A stretch of DNA of 64,000 nt. It comes from Dipteronia dyeriana. Its lineage: Eukaryota > Streptophyta > Magnoliopsida > Sapindales > Sapindaceae. The notes beneath the pieces are model-generated. The model did not search any database. It worked only from the letters and a program-made list of their open reading frames with translations, and was not told the DNA's origin. Made by a program: the position numbers and the translations under genes. The stretch spans positions 29,211,598 through 29,275,597 of the forward strand of contig CM065297.1 in assembly GCA_032871835.1 (NCBI GenBank), read 5' to 3'. How positions within the stretch are numbered: position 1 is the stretch's first letter; the number at the start of each line of letters is the position of its first letter. Below are positions 35,372 to 47,180 of the stretch, in pieces.

Positions 35372-36669
35372 AATCACGAAGATATGATCGGAAAAGATGC
35401 CCGAGTAATATCCCACCACCTCACAGTTAGCACGAATGCAAACCGGTAATACAAAAGAGAAGATCGTTCAATCCTGAAAGAAGTCAAGCAATCAAACAAG
35501 AGGTGAAAAAGCTACTGGCAACTGGATCAATCAGAGAAGTCAGCTACCCTCAGTGGGTTGCCAACGTAGTCCTCGTCCAAAAGAAAAATGAACAATGGAG
35601 GATGTGCGTAGATTTCACGGATCTGAACAAGGCATGTCCAAAGGATAGCTTCCCACTTCCAAGGATAGACCAGCTGGTGGATGCCACAACATGTCACGAA
35701 TTGCTCAGCTTCATGGACGCTTACTCGGGATACAATCAGATCCGGATGAACAAAGCTGATGAAGAAAAAACAGCTTTCACAACGGATCAGGGTTTATATT
35801 GCTACATAGTAATGCCCTTTGGTTTAAAAAATGCAGGTGCTACGTATCAAAGGTTGGTCAACAAAATCTTCACTCGGCAAATAGGAAGGAACATGGAAGT
35901 GTACATTGATGACGTGTTGACTAAAAGCGTCTCGGCAGATGAGCATACTCGGGACCTCCGAGAGACATTTGATGTTCTAAGGAGATACCAGATGAAATTA
36001 AACCCGAACAAATGTTTATTCGGAGTCCATTCAGGGAGATTCTTGGGTTTTCAAGTCCATCAAAGAGGAATCGAAGTTAATCCCGAGAAGATCCAGGCTT
36101 TGTAAGAAATGACCTCACCTAAAACATTGAAAGAGGTACAACACTTAACAGGGTGTTTAGCCTCCTTGGGAAGATTCATCTCAAGGGCTACAGACAGGTG
36201 CGCACCCTTCTTCAAGATAATCAAAAAAGGGAAAGGACTCGAGTGGAATAAAGAGTGCGAGCAGGCATTCTTAAAAATAAAAGAGTACTTGGGACAGGCT
36301 CCAGTTCTCTCAAAACCGTAAAAAGGGAAAATACTTTAGCTGTATCTGTCAATAACCGAGCTTGCAGCAAGTTCAGTCTTAGTTAGAATAGAAGATGGAG
36401 TGCAGAAACCAGTGTATTATACCAGCAAGACGCTCGTACCGGCTGAGACCAGGTACTCACAGGCAAAGAAGATGACCTTAGCATTGGTTTCAGCAGCAAA
36501 AAAGCTGAGACCATATTTTCAGGCCCATACAATCCAGGTTCTCACCAAATGCCCATTAAGATAAATTTTACAAAAACCAGAAATATCAGGAAGACTTACC
36601 AAATGGGCAATCAAGCTAAGTGAATTCGATATTCATTATGTCCCCAGAACCTCCCTCAAAGGACAAGCT
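35372..36669 (+). pseudogene. Gypsy-2 reverse transcriptase and RNase H
   Basis: A one-base loss near 35,443 moves the frame, and from there one frame serves all of pol. RT motifs: WVANVVLVQKKNEQWRMCVD, DLNKACPKDSFPLPRIDQLV, MPFGLKNAGATYQRL and the catalytic YIDD (near 35,901-35,912). The Gypsy RNase H follows (RYSQAKKMTLALVSAAKKL, about 36,450-36,510). Stops are at 36,103, 36,319, 36,337 and 36,562. It would make cDNA from element RNA. Confidence 0.9.
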
Positions 36670-38547
36670 GTGGCAGACTTCATAGCTGAGTTCACAGAAC
36701 CAAACCTGGAAGCAAAAAGACTATTGGATAAGAGTTTCCCATGGAAACTGTATGTTGATGGCTCTTCAAATACTCATGGCAGCGGGGCAGGGATCGTAGT
36801 TCGCACCCTAGAAGGAGATGATGTTGAATGTGCCATGATATTTGATTTTAAAGCAACCAATAATCAAGCCAAGTACGAGGCATTGTTAGCTGGAATCAGA
36901 GTCTGCATAGCTCTTATGGCAGATGAAGTTGAGATATTCAGCGATTCACAAGTAGTTGTCAACAAGGTTATGGACGAGTACCATGCCAAAGATGAAGGTA
37001 TGATAGCCTACCGTGACATCGCGAAACAGCTCCTCCAAAAATTTAAAGAATACAAGATCGCTCAGATCTTCAGGGAAGAAAATGAAAAAGCTGATGCATT
37101 GTCTAAATTAGCGTCAGCAACAACCTCAATCAGACCAAAGACCATTCCAGTTGCACACCTCCTTAAACCGAGTACAGCTGAACCTAAGCATTTGGAAATT
37201 TTAGAAATCCGAACACCGCAAGACCGTTGGATGGTCCAGCTGAGAAGGTTCCTGGAAGAAGGCATGCTTCCGGAAGATCTGGTATTAGCAAAGCGCATCA
37301 GTTATCGATCGGCTAGATATACCATGATCGGAGGAGAATTATATAGATGGGGGTTTTCCCGTGCTCTCCAGAGATGTGTACCGGAAGAAGATGCACATCG
37401 AATACTTCAAGAGATCCACGGAGGAGTTTACGGGAACCACACTGGGGGTAGAAGTCTGGCACATAAGATACTCAGGCAAGGCTATTACTGGCCTACACTT
37501 TTCTCAGACGCACAGCAATGGTCAAAAAGTTGCAATACCTGTCAAAGGATTGCTAACGATATCCGACAACCCTCAGAAAAGCTCATAAACCTCACTGCCC
37601 CATGGCCATTCGCCATGTGGGGCCTAGACCTGATCGGCCCAATGCCAGCTGGGACAGGGGGTGGAGCAAAGCACGCCATAGTCGCTGTCGATTATTTCAC
37701 AAAATGGGCAGAAGCTGAAGCGCTGGTGCATATCACAGAAGCTAACACCATAAATTTTGTAAAGAAAAACATACTTTATATGTTTGAAATTCCGGACACT
37801 ATAATCACTGACAATGGCATCCAGTTTGATAACCTGAAGTTCAGACAGTTGTGCGAGAAGTACCAGATTGCTAATAGCTATGCCACACCAGCCCACCCTC
37901 AAACAAATGGGCAGGTAGAAGCAGTAAATAAAATTTTCAAGCACACCATCAAAGCAAAGCTGAATGCCAAAAAAGGAAGCTGGGTTGAAAAGCTTCCCGA
38001 AGTATTATGGGCATACCGGACGACAGCGAGGACTTCAACAGGAGAGACTCCATACACTTTAGCATTTTAAACAAAAATTGTTATCCCCATAGAAACATCG
38101 TATGCGTCACCACGGGTCAGACTATACGATGAAGAACAGAATATTGATATGCTACTACAAAGTTTGGATGAGCTAGAAGAAAAAAGGGAAAAGTCCCGAA
38201 TAAGAAATACAACATATCAACAAAGAGTGGCTCGCCACTACAACTCTCGTGTTCGGATCAGGAAATTCCAGCTAGGAGACCTGGTGCTCAGGAAGGTGTC
38301 ATTGAACATAAAAAATAAAGCCGCAGGATCCCTAGCTGATAAATGGGAAGGTCCATACAAGATCGAGGGGATAGCTGGTCATGGAGCTTACTGGATTGCT
38401 CGACCCAATGGAGGGGTTTTACCCCGACCATGCAATGCCCAATATCTGAAGATTTCTATCCTTAAAATTACATATATATGTTCTTTTTTACTAGTCAGGA
38501 CAATATTAGTCAGGACAATATTAGTCAGGATAAATATTAAACTGTAA
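36670..38547 (+). pseudogene. Gypsy-2 archaeal-type RNase H and integrase
   Basis: A long open stretch (36,670-38,070) of 466 codons. It contains the second, archaeal-type RNase H (WKLYVDGSSNTHGSGAGIVV, NNQAKYEALLAGIRVC, VEIFSDSQVVVNKV), then integrase. The zinc motif is EIHGGVYGNH with CNTCQRI (37,410-37,550). The core has GLDLIGPMPAG (first Asp, 37,622), ITDNGIQFDN (second Asp, 37,803) and HPQTNGQVEAVNK (Glu, about 37,918). A stop at 38,068 cuts off the C-terminal domain (38,149-38,460, RKFQLGDLVLRKVSL). All catalytic residues are intact in this part. Confidence 0.92.
38492..38536 (+). repeat. 15-bp triplicate repeat
   Basis: TAGTCAGGACAATAT occurs twice, with a third degenerate copy, just after the integrase end. 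Confidence 0.8.
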
Positions 38548-39059
38548 TTTGAATCTTTGTTGATTTTTGCAGTAATAAATAAAACTACTCGGAATTTCTG
38601 AAAGGAAAACATCTAGCTCGGGATTTCCAAAAGAAAGCATATGATAATAAGAACATATGGAAGAAGAGCATGATAATAAAAACATGCAAATAGAATTCTC
38701 GGGACCATGAAATCCCGAATGGGCGGAGAAGCTCGTAGGAGCATGCCTGCCGAGCAGGGTCAAAATGACCTTCGCAAAAAGGCAAACCCGATGCATCAGA
38801 CTCTGGAAAAATGCTCAGGACGCTATCGGGAGAAATTTCGGTGAAATGCGTAGCTGTGTTGAAGCAATTTTTTTTTTTAAAAAAAAAGAGCTCAACGATT
38901 CGGCAAACCCTTGCGCATAAAAACTGAGGAGACGTCATTGGTATTGCGTAAGGACTCGAACGTATGATCATGGTGAGCCTTGATGTAATGTTCGGGTAGC
39001 AACCGGGTATGAAACATAAGTGTAAACTTGCCTGTTTCAAGATGACTTGGTTAATAATA

Positions 39060-39415
39060 AAGAGTCAGTTTAATAAGATACTTGGCAATTGAAGTCATTC
39101 GGGTAACAACCGGTTTAATAAGATACTCGGTTAAGTTACCCAAACATCGAAGAAGTCATTCGGGTAACAACTGGTTTAATAAGATACTCGGTTAAGTTAC
39201 CCGAACATCGAAGAAGCCAGTTTAATAAGATACTTGGCAATTGAAGTCATTCGGGTAACAACCGGTTTAATAAGACACTCGGTTAAGTTACCCAAACCTC
39301 GAAGAAGCCAGTTTAATAAGACACTTGGCAATTGAAGTCATTCGGATAATAACCGGTTTAATAAGATACTCGTTTAAGTTACCCGAACATTAGTCAGTTT
39401 AATACATCACTCGGA
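39060..39415 (+). repeat. Compound tandem repeat with hairpin units, Gypsy-2 3' region
   Basis: Two unit types alternate in the order A B B A B A B. A is about 30 bp (CAGTTTAATAAGATACTTGG type). B is about 61 bp and opens with TTCGGGTAAC and closes with GTTACCCGAA or a one-base variant, which are inverse complements, so each B can fold. Hypervariable tandem repeats in 3' regions are known from Tat-lineage elements. It lies between integrase and the antisense gene's end. Confidence 0.9.
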
Positions 39416-39467
39416 AATAATCAGCAATGAACAGATCAAGACCATTCAATTCAAAATAAAATAAGAT

Positions 39468-39473
39468 TTTATT
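39468..39473 (-). terminator. Antisense polyadenylation signal candidate
   Basis: AATAAA on the minus strand, about 167 bases beyond the stop of the antisense ORF at 39,640. Confidence 0.45.
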
Positions 39474-39639
39474 GCTCCTAAAAAAATGGTTACAGATCAA
39501 AGAGTGGTTCGTTACAAGTAAAAAATAAATTAGAATTTTCTACAGTTCTACAAAATTAAGGTTGCGAGGATTTCGAGCTTTTGCCAATACTCGGATCTGG
39601 CACCATCTCGTACTCACGAAGCAGGCTCTCATTAGACGG

Positions 39640-42536
39640 TCAAGCGATATTGTCGACAATATCATCCCTCCATTGGCTGTAATCTTCACTCGGGACTGGC
39701 CTGACATCTGGGACTACACCCTCAACTGACTCTTGACTTGCATAAAAGGTCGAGAGAGAATGCTCGGACGGAATCTCTAAATGCATGGGATGGGGCTCTT
39801 TGCCTTGACTACAATAGTAGGCTCTCCATTCCTTCATCTGAATCCGAAGAGATTCCAAGGACCGGTCCACGTGATGTTTGATTGACAGCTCCCAATTTGC
39901 TCGGACTTTTTCGGCCGACCTATTCTTAACTTTGAAGAACTTGCCGGTCGAAACTAGCCCACGTTGAAATTCTCGAAGAAGTAGGGCATCGTAAGCAGGG
40001 GATCTTTTAAAATGATCCACCCCTTGGACTTCAAGTTCCAACCTGGCCTCTCGGGATAGGGATTCAACTGTCAACACATGGCACTCCAGATCTTTGATTT
40101 TTTGGTCATATGCCGACCTCGACTGCTCCGCCTCCTGCTCGAACTTAAGCACGGATTCTTCAGCAGAAGATAGGAGATGTTGAAGTGATGCAACCTTCTC
40201 CTCTGCCAAAGATGCCTTCTCCTCGGTTTCAACCTGCTTCGCCAGACAATGGTAGGCGAATATCTGTACAGAACCGACCTCCTGTTGGTAAGCTTTCTCG
40301 ACTCGAGCACGGCCATCCTCACATGCCTTCAGCTGAGCCTCTAGACGCCTTATTCGATCATCTTAATGTTGTTGCGTCTGAACTAACTCAGCGAATTCGG
40401 CCACCATCTGCAAAGAGATATATTCAGAAATCTGACAGAAGCAAAACAATAGATAAGTCAGATTTAACTTACATAAGATGCACCGTTAAAAACATTTTGG
40501 AGACATTCGGTCAGGGAACCATCCCCAAAGCCGCTCCAGCGGTCTTCCCAGATAAAATCCCGACTGGAGGACATCTCCCGTAGCATATCCTGGGGAGAAA
40601 GGAATAAAGAAACCCCTGAGGGTTCAGCTCCCAGATTTCCAAACTCAGGGGCAGGAGAAGCCCTGTTTGGTTCTAAGGATGGAGAAAGATTTGAAGGAAC
40701 CCCTGAAGGTTCAGCCCTCATATTTCTAAACTCGAAGGAAGAAGAAGCCCTACTCGGTTCTGAAGCGGCCGCATCTACTGATGCTCCAGCGCCAACACTC
40801 GGGGCAATCTCATCCGCAACATCTTCATCTTAGAGTCGATAAATGAGACCACCCGAGGAACTTTGAGAGGACGAGAGGAGAATTAACTGTCTTTCGCTTC
40901 TCACCCCAAGAACGGTGGAAGTTAAGGTCAGCAGCAGGATCTTCCTGCAGATCGTCCCAGAAAGACTCAAAGAATTCGGCACCTGCGGACACTTGATCCA
41001 TCAAGACGTTACCACAGTCGCCGGATTCAAACCGTCCAACAGGCTCTTCACCCGGACCTTCATATTGCCTCTCCCTATTATCAAGCAGTTGGGTGTCAGT
41101 TGGCTCACCTTAGCCACTTGGACCAGCAAAATCCTGAGTAGAAGGCATAGCACTCCGATCAACACACTCGGGAATTTGCTCCTCAGCAATATCAGTTTCC
41201 TCATCAGGCTCGGGTGGAGCAATACCCTCATCGCCCTGACAAGAAGCTTCTTTTCTACTCGCCTGCAGAATCTACTTCACCTGGCGAGCCTGAAGATCGC
41301 TGACGATGTCCGTATCGAACACTTAAAAAAAAAGGATTCATATCAGAAAATGAAAAGCAGAAAAAAACAATAGAAAGGGTGCCGGGTTACTTACATCGCC
41401 TGCGATGACCCGAAATCTGTCTGAAGAAGCCGAGCTTTATCAAATCCTCCTATTTAAAAAGGTAGCTCTTGCTCCTCTTCTCTAGAGTTTGAACAGTTGC
41501 CTGAGTCAGCCTCTTCAGCTCATAATCATTATAATCAATTATTTTTCTGTTCCACACTTCGGGGGAATAGAAGAAACGGGGAACACTCAACACCGTTCGG
41601 GAATCCCCAGATCCAACAGTGACGTTGAGCCCGAGAGACCCTCTAACAAAAAACCAATTGTTCTTCCAGAACTTGTTGGATGTAGGGAATCCCCATACAA
41701 AACCCTTCTTTTTGGGATCATCAGAGGTGTCGACCTCCCGATTCACCTTTGCTCATTTGGGGACCCAGCCGTCCGATGAAGTAGATGCAAGAAAAAATGT
41801 CCCCGTTTTGCTAACCTGCCTCAGCGTAAAGAAATGCCTAATTTCACTCGGGGAAAGCGGCGAAAAGTTCATTCGACTGAACATATGCCCACATGCACAT
41901 CAAGATTTTATAACTATTCGGGGCCAATTGAGCTGGGGCTATCCCTGCTTCAGCCAAAAACCAGGCAATAAAATGCTGAAAAGGAAGTGTGACACCACAA
42001 CATAGCATTGATCCATAAACCGCGACCATACCCTCAGGAGGATTCCATAAAGCTCTATCCCACGCAGGAACAAAAGTGACGGAGTCGGGCAAGTCGAAAC
42101 GGGAGCGGTATTTTTCTATCTCAGCTGGCCCGACCACATTCGGCTCAGTATCAAAGCCACTCGGGCGAGTATCAGAAAAAGAAAGACGAAACGCCCTGTA
42201 CACTTCATCAACGTCACCCTCGTTAACAGTCTGTTCCCTGGTCTGAACGCTGCTCGAGCCGTGCTTGTATATATTACTTCTGCTCTGATGTTTACCCATC
42301 CTTCTAAAAGATACCCTGTGATCAGAAATATCATAATCAGAACTAGATGGAGAACTCGATACAGGGCTGAAAGTAACGTCAGGGTGAAGCCTAGAAACAT
42401 CAACCTCTAAGAATGGAGGTTCATCTATTGGGATATCCCCCAGTAATCGTTTAATGCAAGAAACTAACTGGAAATCCCCACGTTCTAGTGCATCAAAAGC
42501 GATTTTAAAGAGATGATGGCGGGAGGATAGCCCCAT
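39640..42536 (-). pseudogene. Gypsy-2 antisense gene (Transposase_28-like, coiled coil)
   Basis: Minus strand. The ATG is at 42,536 (MGLSSRHHLFK). An open exon runs to 41,844 (230 codons) and ends in a block with FVPAWDRALWNPPEG, LPFQHFIAWFLAEAGIAPAQ and SYKILMCMWAYVQ. After a frameshift near 41,850 it continues to 41,450 (FFTLRQVSKTG, FVWGFPTSNKFWKNNWFFV). This pattern resembles the Pfam 'putative gypsy type transposon' family from memory. Intron 1 is 41,394-41,322 (GTAAGTAACC; AAG acceptor) and intron 2 is 40,472-40,408 (GTAAGTTAAA; TTTGCAG). The last exon (40,407-39,640) is a coiled coil. A few stops show decay, for example near 41,757 and 41,449. Antisense ORFs are known in Tat elements. 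Function unknown. Confidence 0.75.
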
Positions 42537-42539
42537 TAA

Positions 42540-42810
42540 AACTAACCTTGAATTGAGATTGATGCAAGATCTTCAAACGGAGAATCGCGAACTTCTGGAT
42601 AAAGAAATCTGAGTTTAAAGAAATATCTGCTGAAAATTGTTGAGAATAAACCAACGATGTCTCTCAGCGAAGAATTTAAAAAGAAGACGGCACAAAACCC
42701 TAGGATTTTTATGATGAAACTCGATGACGTATGTGACGTTTGAGGAGACACAAAAATCATTTCTCATAAATGATATTGAAAACCGAAGAGACGAGGGACA
42801 CGTGTCAAAA
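42540..42810 (-). promoter_or_regulatory. Candidate promoter of the Gypsy-2 antisense gene
   Basis: Just upstream of the antisense ATG are a telo-box AAACCCTA (42,695-42,702), two TGACG motifs four bases apart (42,725-42,729 and 42,734-42,738, a bZIP/TGA-type pair) and a G-box CACGTG (42,799-42,804). These motifs are typical of plant promoters. No clear TATA box was fixed. Confidence 0.4.
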
Positions 42811-43014
42811 CAGGAAGTAGCTCTCGACCGTTAGAACTTCAAAACGTCGCCATCATTTAAGATCTCGCGTAATAAAGCGAATCGAAATTATAGGGTCACC
42901 ATTAAGGCACGCCATTATGACAAGACGGCTATTCCGACGAGTAAAAATTAAAGATGATTAAAATACTCTTACTCGAAATGAAATTTACTTGGCAAAAATA
43001 TTTTAAGGGGGTAT

Positions 43015-43915
43015 TGTCGTATGTGAATTTTACCAAGCATACACGTCATTGACAGAAAGGAGAAAATAGCCAGGTGGACGCCCAAATGGGCACTCAGGAA
43101 ATATCCTACGAAACATCATTAAAGAGAAGAAAACCCGAGTAAACCAGTAGCATGGCAAGACCTACTCGGGATCAACTAAATTACTCCAAATCGATTAAAA
43201 GTACTCGGGATTAACAAAAAAACATCTTCTACTCGGGCTCAAACGGATCTACTCGGGACCAACCAGTGTTATTCTTACCCGGGATAAATGCGACCCGAAC
43301 AAGAAACTTGGTGCTTAATTCACACGGATTAAGTAATTAAATACGCGAAGATATCCATCAGGAAGAATCCCAAAGAGAACAGAATACTGAGCTAGAAGAA
43401 TCCTCAATTAGGAAACAACTTGATTTCGCTACAAAGACTACATTCTTATAAGGAAACAAGTCCAAATAAAACTGCACTACTAGAATCTCACTCGATTTTC
43501 ATAAGAGACTCCGAAACAGGAAAGAAGACAAATCAACCTCAAGCAAGTAACCGAATCACAATTAAATACAAAGGTCTTGTATTACTTGTACAAAGCAGAT
43601 TAGGGTTCTATAAGCATATAAATATACCCATAATCTCGTTCCAAAAAATATAGGCAATATAACATACACAACAAGCAACAGAAAAATACAAAGAGAAAAA
43701 AGAGAAATCGAGAGTTTGTAAACATCATATTTTCATAGTGGATTTTGGCTTGGTTGATCCTTCAACCACCCGTGGACGTTTCTCCGGTCATCGGAGTTTT
43801 ACCACTTAAAACTTGTGTCTTCGTTACTCTCTCTAAATCTCTTTCTCTTTGAATTAATAGCCGAAATCCAATCCTTGTTGACTTTTCTGACACAATCCAG
43901 AAATCGACGTCAACA
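43015..43915 (+). repeat. 3' LTR of Gypsy-2
   Basis: 901 bp, the same length as the 5' LTR, following the purine tract at 43,004-43,014 and followed by TATTT. Confidence 0.95.
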
Positions 43916-43920
43916 TATTT

Positions 43921-44241
43921 CAATAAATATAGACATGTCAATAATATTAATAATATTAAAAGACTTACTTGAATTATACTCCATAGATTAACAAATCAAA
44001 AATGGATCTTTAATGTTTATGTTTAATTATTTAAAACATAACAAAATAATGATGTGTCAAATTATAATTATTATCATTTTCATAAATAAATAAAGATTTT
44101 AAATATTTACTGATTTGACATATACAGTAGTTGTTTAACAAACCCTCTGTCTCCGAAAGTATAATTTTTTTCCGTCCCTTCAACAATGATTGCAACGGGA
44201 GATAAACACATCCTATTTGCATCTAATTTTTTTCAAAAGTC
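43921..44241. other. AT-rich non-coding stretch
   Basis: Nothing recognised between Gypsy-2 and the next hAT element. Confidence 0.6.
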
Positions 44242-44249
44242 ATTGGAGA

Positions 44250-44731
44250 TAAAGGTGTAAGTTTGGGCCGGCTCGGCCTGTTTGGGCACGGCCTGCCGGG
44301 CCTGTGTTCCAAAACAGGCCGGGCCTGGCACGCCATGCCCATTGGGCGTGCCGTGCCAGGCCCGGCACGGCACGGCACGTGGGCACGGCCATGGCAGGCC
44401 GTGCCGACGGGCCGGGCCGTGCTGGCCCGTTTGCCCGGCTAGACGGGCCAAACGGGCCGACCCACTTTATTTTTTATTTTTTTAATATTAATAATATTTT
44501 ATATATATATATATAATTGGCCCACTGTGTCGCCCCCCCGTGCCGACGGTTGGGCCTGGCACACCGGCCAGGCGTGCCGAGCCGGGCCGGCACGGTGTGC
44601 CTAAGTTGGAGGGCCGACACGGCCTGTAATTATGGGCCGTGCCTGGCACGGCCCGCCCCCAGGCGGGCCTTGCTAGACACGGCTTGCCTTTCTTGGCAGG
44701 CCGAATGGGCCGGCCCATATTTACACCACTA
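44250..44731. mobile_element. GC-rich non-autonomous hAT element, 482 bp
   Basis: Perfect 8-base flanks ATTGGAGA (44,242-44,249 and 44,732-44,739). The inverted ends are TAAAGGTGTAAGTTTGGGCC and, read inward from the right, TAGTGGTGTAAATATGGGCC. The body is packed with GGCCTGGCACG-type palindromic words and is strikingly GC-rich in an AT-rich neighbourhood. It does not encode a transposase. The long ORFs through it are by-products of GC content. Confidence 0.9.
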
Positions 44732-44739
44732 ATTGGAGA

Positions 44740-45326
44740 TATGCTCTTAAGACTTCGTCAATGATTATCCAGGAAATTGTGGAAGGGTGATATCATGTTC
44801 CTTCGAAAAGACGACAACAAATTTTGTAACTTTCGGGAAAGTGCACAAAGAGTGGCATGGATGTTGCTGCCTGAGAAAAAAATAATTTATCTGGGTCTCA
44901 AGTTGCTAAAGTTAGGCCTTAAACAAAGAGAGAAACAGAATGTAAAAAAAGAGCATTTGTAAAAAGTAAGGCTGCTTCTTCAAGGATGACCACAAAAATC
45001 TGTCCACTGGTCCAACAGTTATAATATCGATTGCTTCTCTTTTTGATTATTTAGCAGAGATCCCAGATTTTTTTGAATGGAATTCCAACTTTTTACACAT
45101 TCGAAATCCAATACGAAAAAACGTTAAGGATTATCTATATGGTTTTTCTTTGCTTAGATTGATTCTGAAAAAAAAAAAAAAAATCAAGACCAAAGTTACA
45201 TAACATTGTAGAATCGGTTCTACAACAACAAAACTGGACGTTATGTTTTGTAAAGGTGTAGAGCCAGTTCCACATTAAAATGTAACTTCGGATTTAAACT
45301 TTTTTTTTGCAGAGAATTATAATTAT

Positions 45327-45360
<34 letters not shown>

Positions 45361-45927
45361 AGAGAGAGAGAGGCCATTCATCATGCTGACATAGTCACGT
45401 CCTGTAATCCATGATAAACAAGAACCCTCACAAGAAATATAAAAGTAAAAACAGAGTAAAAGCAGAATGGAGAAGAGCAACATTATTTGTCAATATCCCC
45501 AAAGGCACTATGTAAAAGAAAAGATTTTGTTTTGTATGATTCTTTATGCTTTTTTTTTTTTTTTTTGTAATCCAAAGAATGTAGGATTCATGCATATAAG
45601 AGATAATCTACAAGCATCCAATCCAAGCCACCAAAGGTCATCCGTTATGTGCTAGTGGGTTGGAATGAATTTTTGATCAGCAAAAAATAGTAGTCTAGTA
45701 CCAAATAACAAGAGAAAGCAAAACCACTGTAACCATCTCCTTCATAAACTAAATATTCAATACAACAAGCTATTAACATATAAAATTACATCAGAACATG
45801 CAATGCAATATACAATCATCTGCAACTTAACTAACAGCAAGAAACAGAGCATTTGCTGTTTCTTGCTCAGGTCACACAACTTGGTAATTTGTCAACAACC
45901 TCATAATTGCTTACTATTACAGTCAAA

Positions 45928-45982
<55 letters not shown>

Positions 45983-47180
45983 GTTGCTAACATGATGCCC
46001 CTTCTGATAAGTTACTAGTCATTGTCCATTTCTGTATTTATGATGGCTTCCCCTTCCATTCAATTTCCAAAAAGAGGTACATATTTTCAACCTCCACTAG
46101 ATCAAGAATAACCACAACCATATAATAGCAAGGCATGCGTGTTGACAATATCACTCAGCAGTAAACTTTTTTTTTTCTTTTCTTTTCTTTTTAATACTCT
46201 CCAACCCCCATGATTCCTGCCCTTTTATTTCAATTGGACCTCATCAGTTGCTTTTATGATAAATGAAAAATGACCACATTTTCCCTCAAATTTACAACTA
46301 TACTCTTTTACATTTACACAACCTTTTCCATCTCAGACTCCAAACTATATGAACCTACTGGAGATGGCTAGCTTCCCCCCATATGCTGCGGTGGTGGTGT
46401 GGACCGTGACATTATAGGTGCCTAACTAGTGTGTATCAGTTAGATAACCACAATGGAATATTTAGATGGATATTGATCGATGTAGACATATCATTTACAA
46501 CTAGCCTAAAAATGGTAAAATTCTCGTATTCCATCTTGTTTGCTTGAATTGTACGTACACTCTAAGATAACCTAAAAATCTGTCATGACTCTTTGAGTTT
46601 ATTAACTTTTAACTTTTTAGATCCAGTTCTGGACACACCTCAATTGAGTAATACAGATATACAATAACCAACTCATGTGCTACTAAAAGCTTTAAAACGT
46701 ATAAATACACATGCTGACATATACTTGTATAGTAATCTATTGAAAGAGTACATGTGATCTGCAGATAGATGATTGAATGCTTAAAAACTTATTGGCATTT
46801 AAACAACATGAAAAAAATGGAGTAAAAGCAAAAGCAAAGCAATATAATGCTTCGACGCATGTTATTCATATGATGTTACTGCTAGACAGAGCTTGCCAAG
46901 CTGACTAAAAATTAAATAGTCAATGTTGCACACTTGGAGTCAACCCACAAAACCAATATTTACACGGCGCAGGATGGTCAATCACTAGAGGTTTGGGATA
47001 ATGATTTAATGGTCCTCCTGAATCTAGCCCATTTTTCACTGTAGCAATGGGGTCTGGCCATAATCCACTTACAGTCTAAATGCAAGGAAAATAGATAGAG
47101 AGGTGTGATATGACTCCTTTGTCTTTAAGCTCCATGAGTCTGATTTGTAGAATTGAATGATGAACTTTTAGAGTATCATT
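44740..47180. other. Non-coding stretch upstream of the PADRE gene
   Basis: No gene is supported. It holds an (AT)n(AG)n tract (45,329-45,371), an (AT)n tract (45,929-45,979), a T run near 45,550-45,566 and a small hairpin at 45,836-45,867. Confidence 0.55.
45836..45867. other. Perfect 12-bp inverted repeat
   Basis: AGCAAGAAACAG and CTGTTTCTTGCT with an 8-nt loop. Too short for a miRNA precursor. Role unknown. Confidence 0.7.

Larger units (their letters stand above)
31884..43915 (+). mobile_element. Gypsy-2: complete Ty3/Gypsy Tat-type element
   Basis: 12,032 bp between perfect TATTT target duplications (31,879-31,883 and 43,916-43,920). The parts are two LTRs of 901 bp each, primer site, gag, protease, RT, RNase H, archaeal-type RNase H, integrase, a 3' region with compound tandem repeats, and a long antisense gene before the purine tract (TAAGGGGGTAT, 43,004-43,014) and 3' LTR. 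By hand I count about 30 differences and no indels between the LTRs (near 3.3%), 23 of them transitions, so it is fairly recent. The sense frame holds about 15 stops and one frameshift, so it cannot make its own proteins. Confidence 0.95.

Noticed and set aside
39060..39415. Regularly spaced repeats resembling a CRISPR array
   Set aside because: The repeats are compound 30- and 61-bp units without unique spacers, in the 3' region of a plant retrotransposon.
44282..44516. Overlapping long ORFs on both strands near 44.3-44.7 kb
   Set aside because: Several frames are open only because the hAT element is GC-rich. No protein family is recognisable.
45836..45867. Possible miRNA hairpin
   Set aside because: A 12-bp stem with an 8-nt loop is too short for a plant miRNA precursor.
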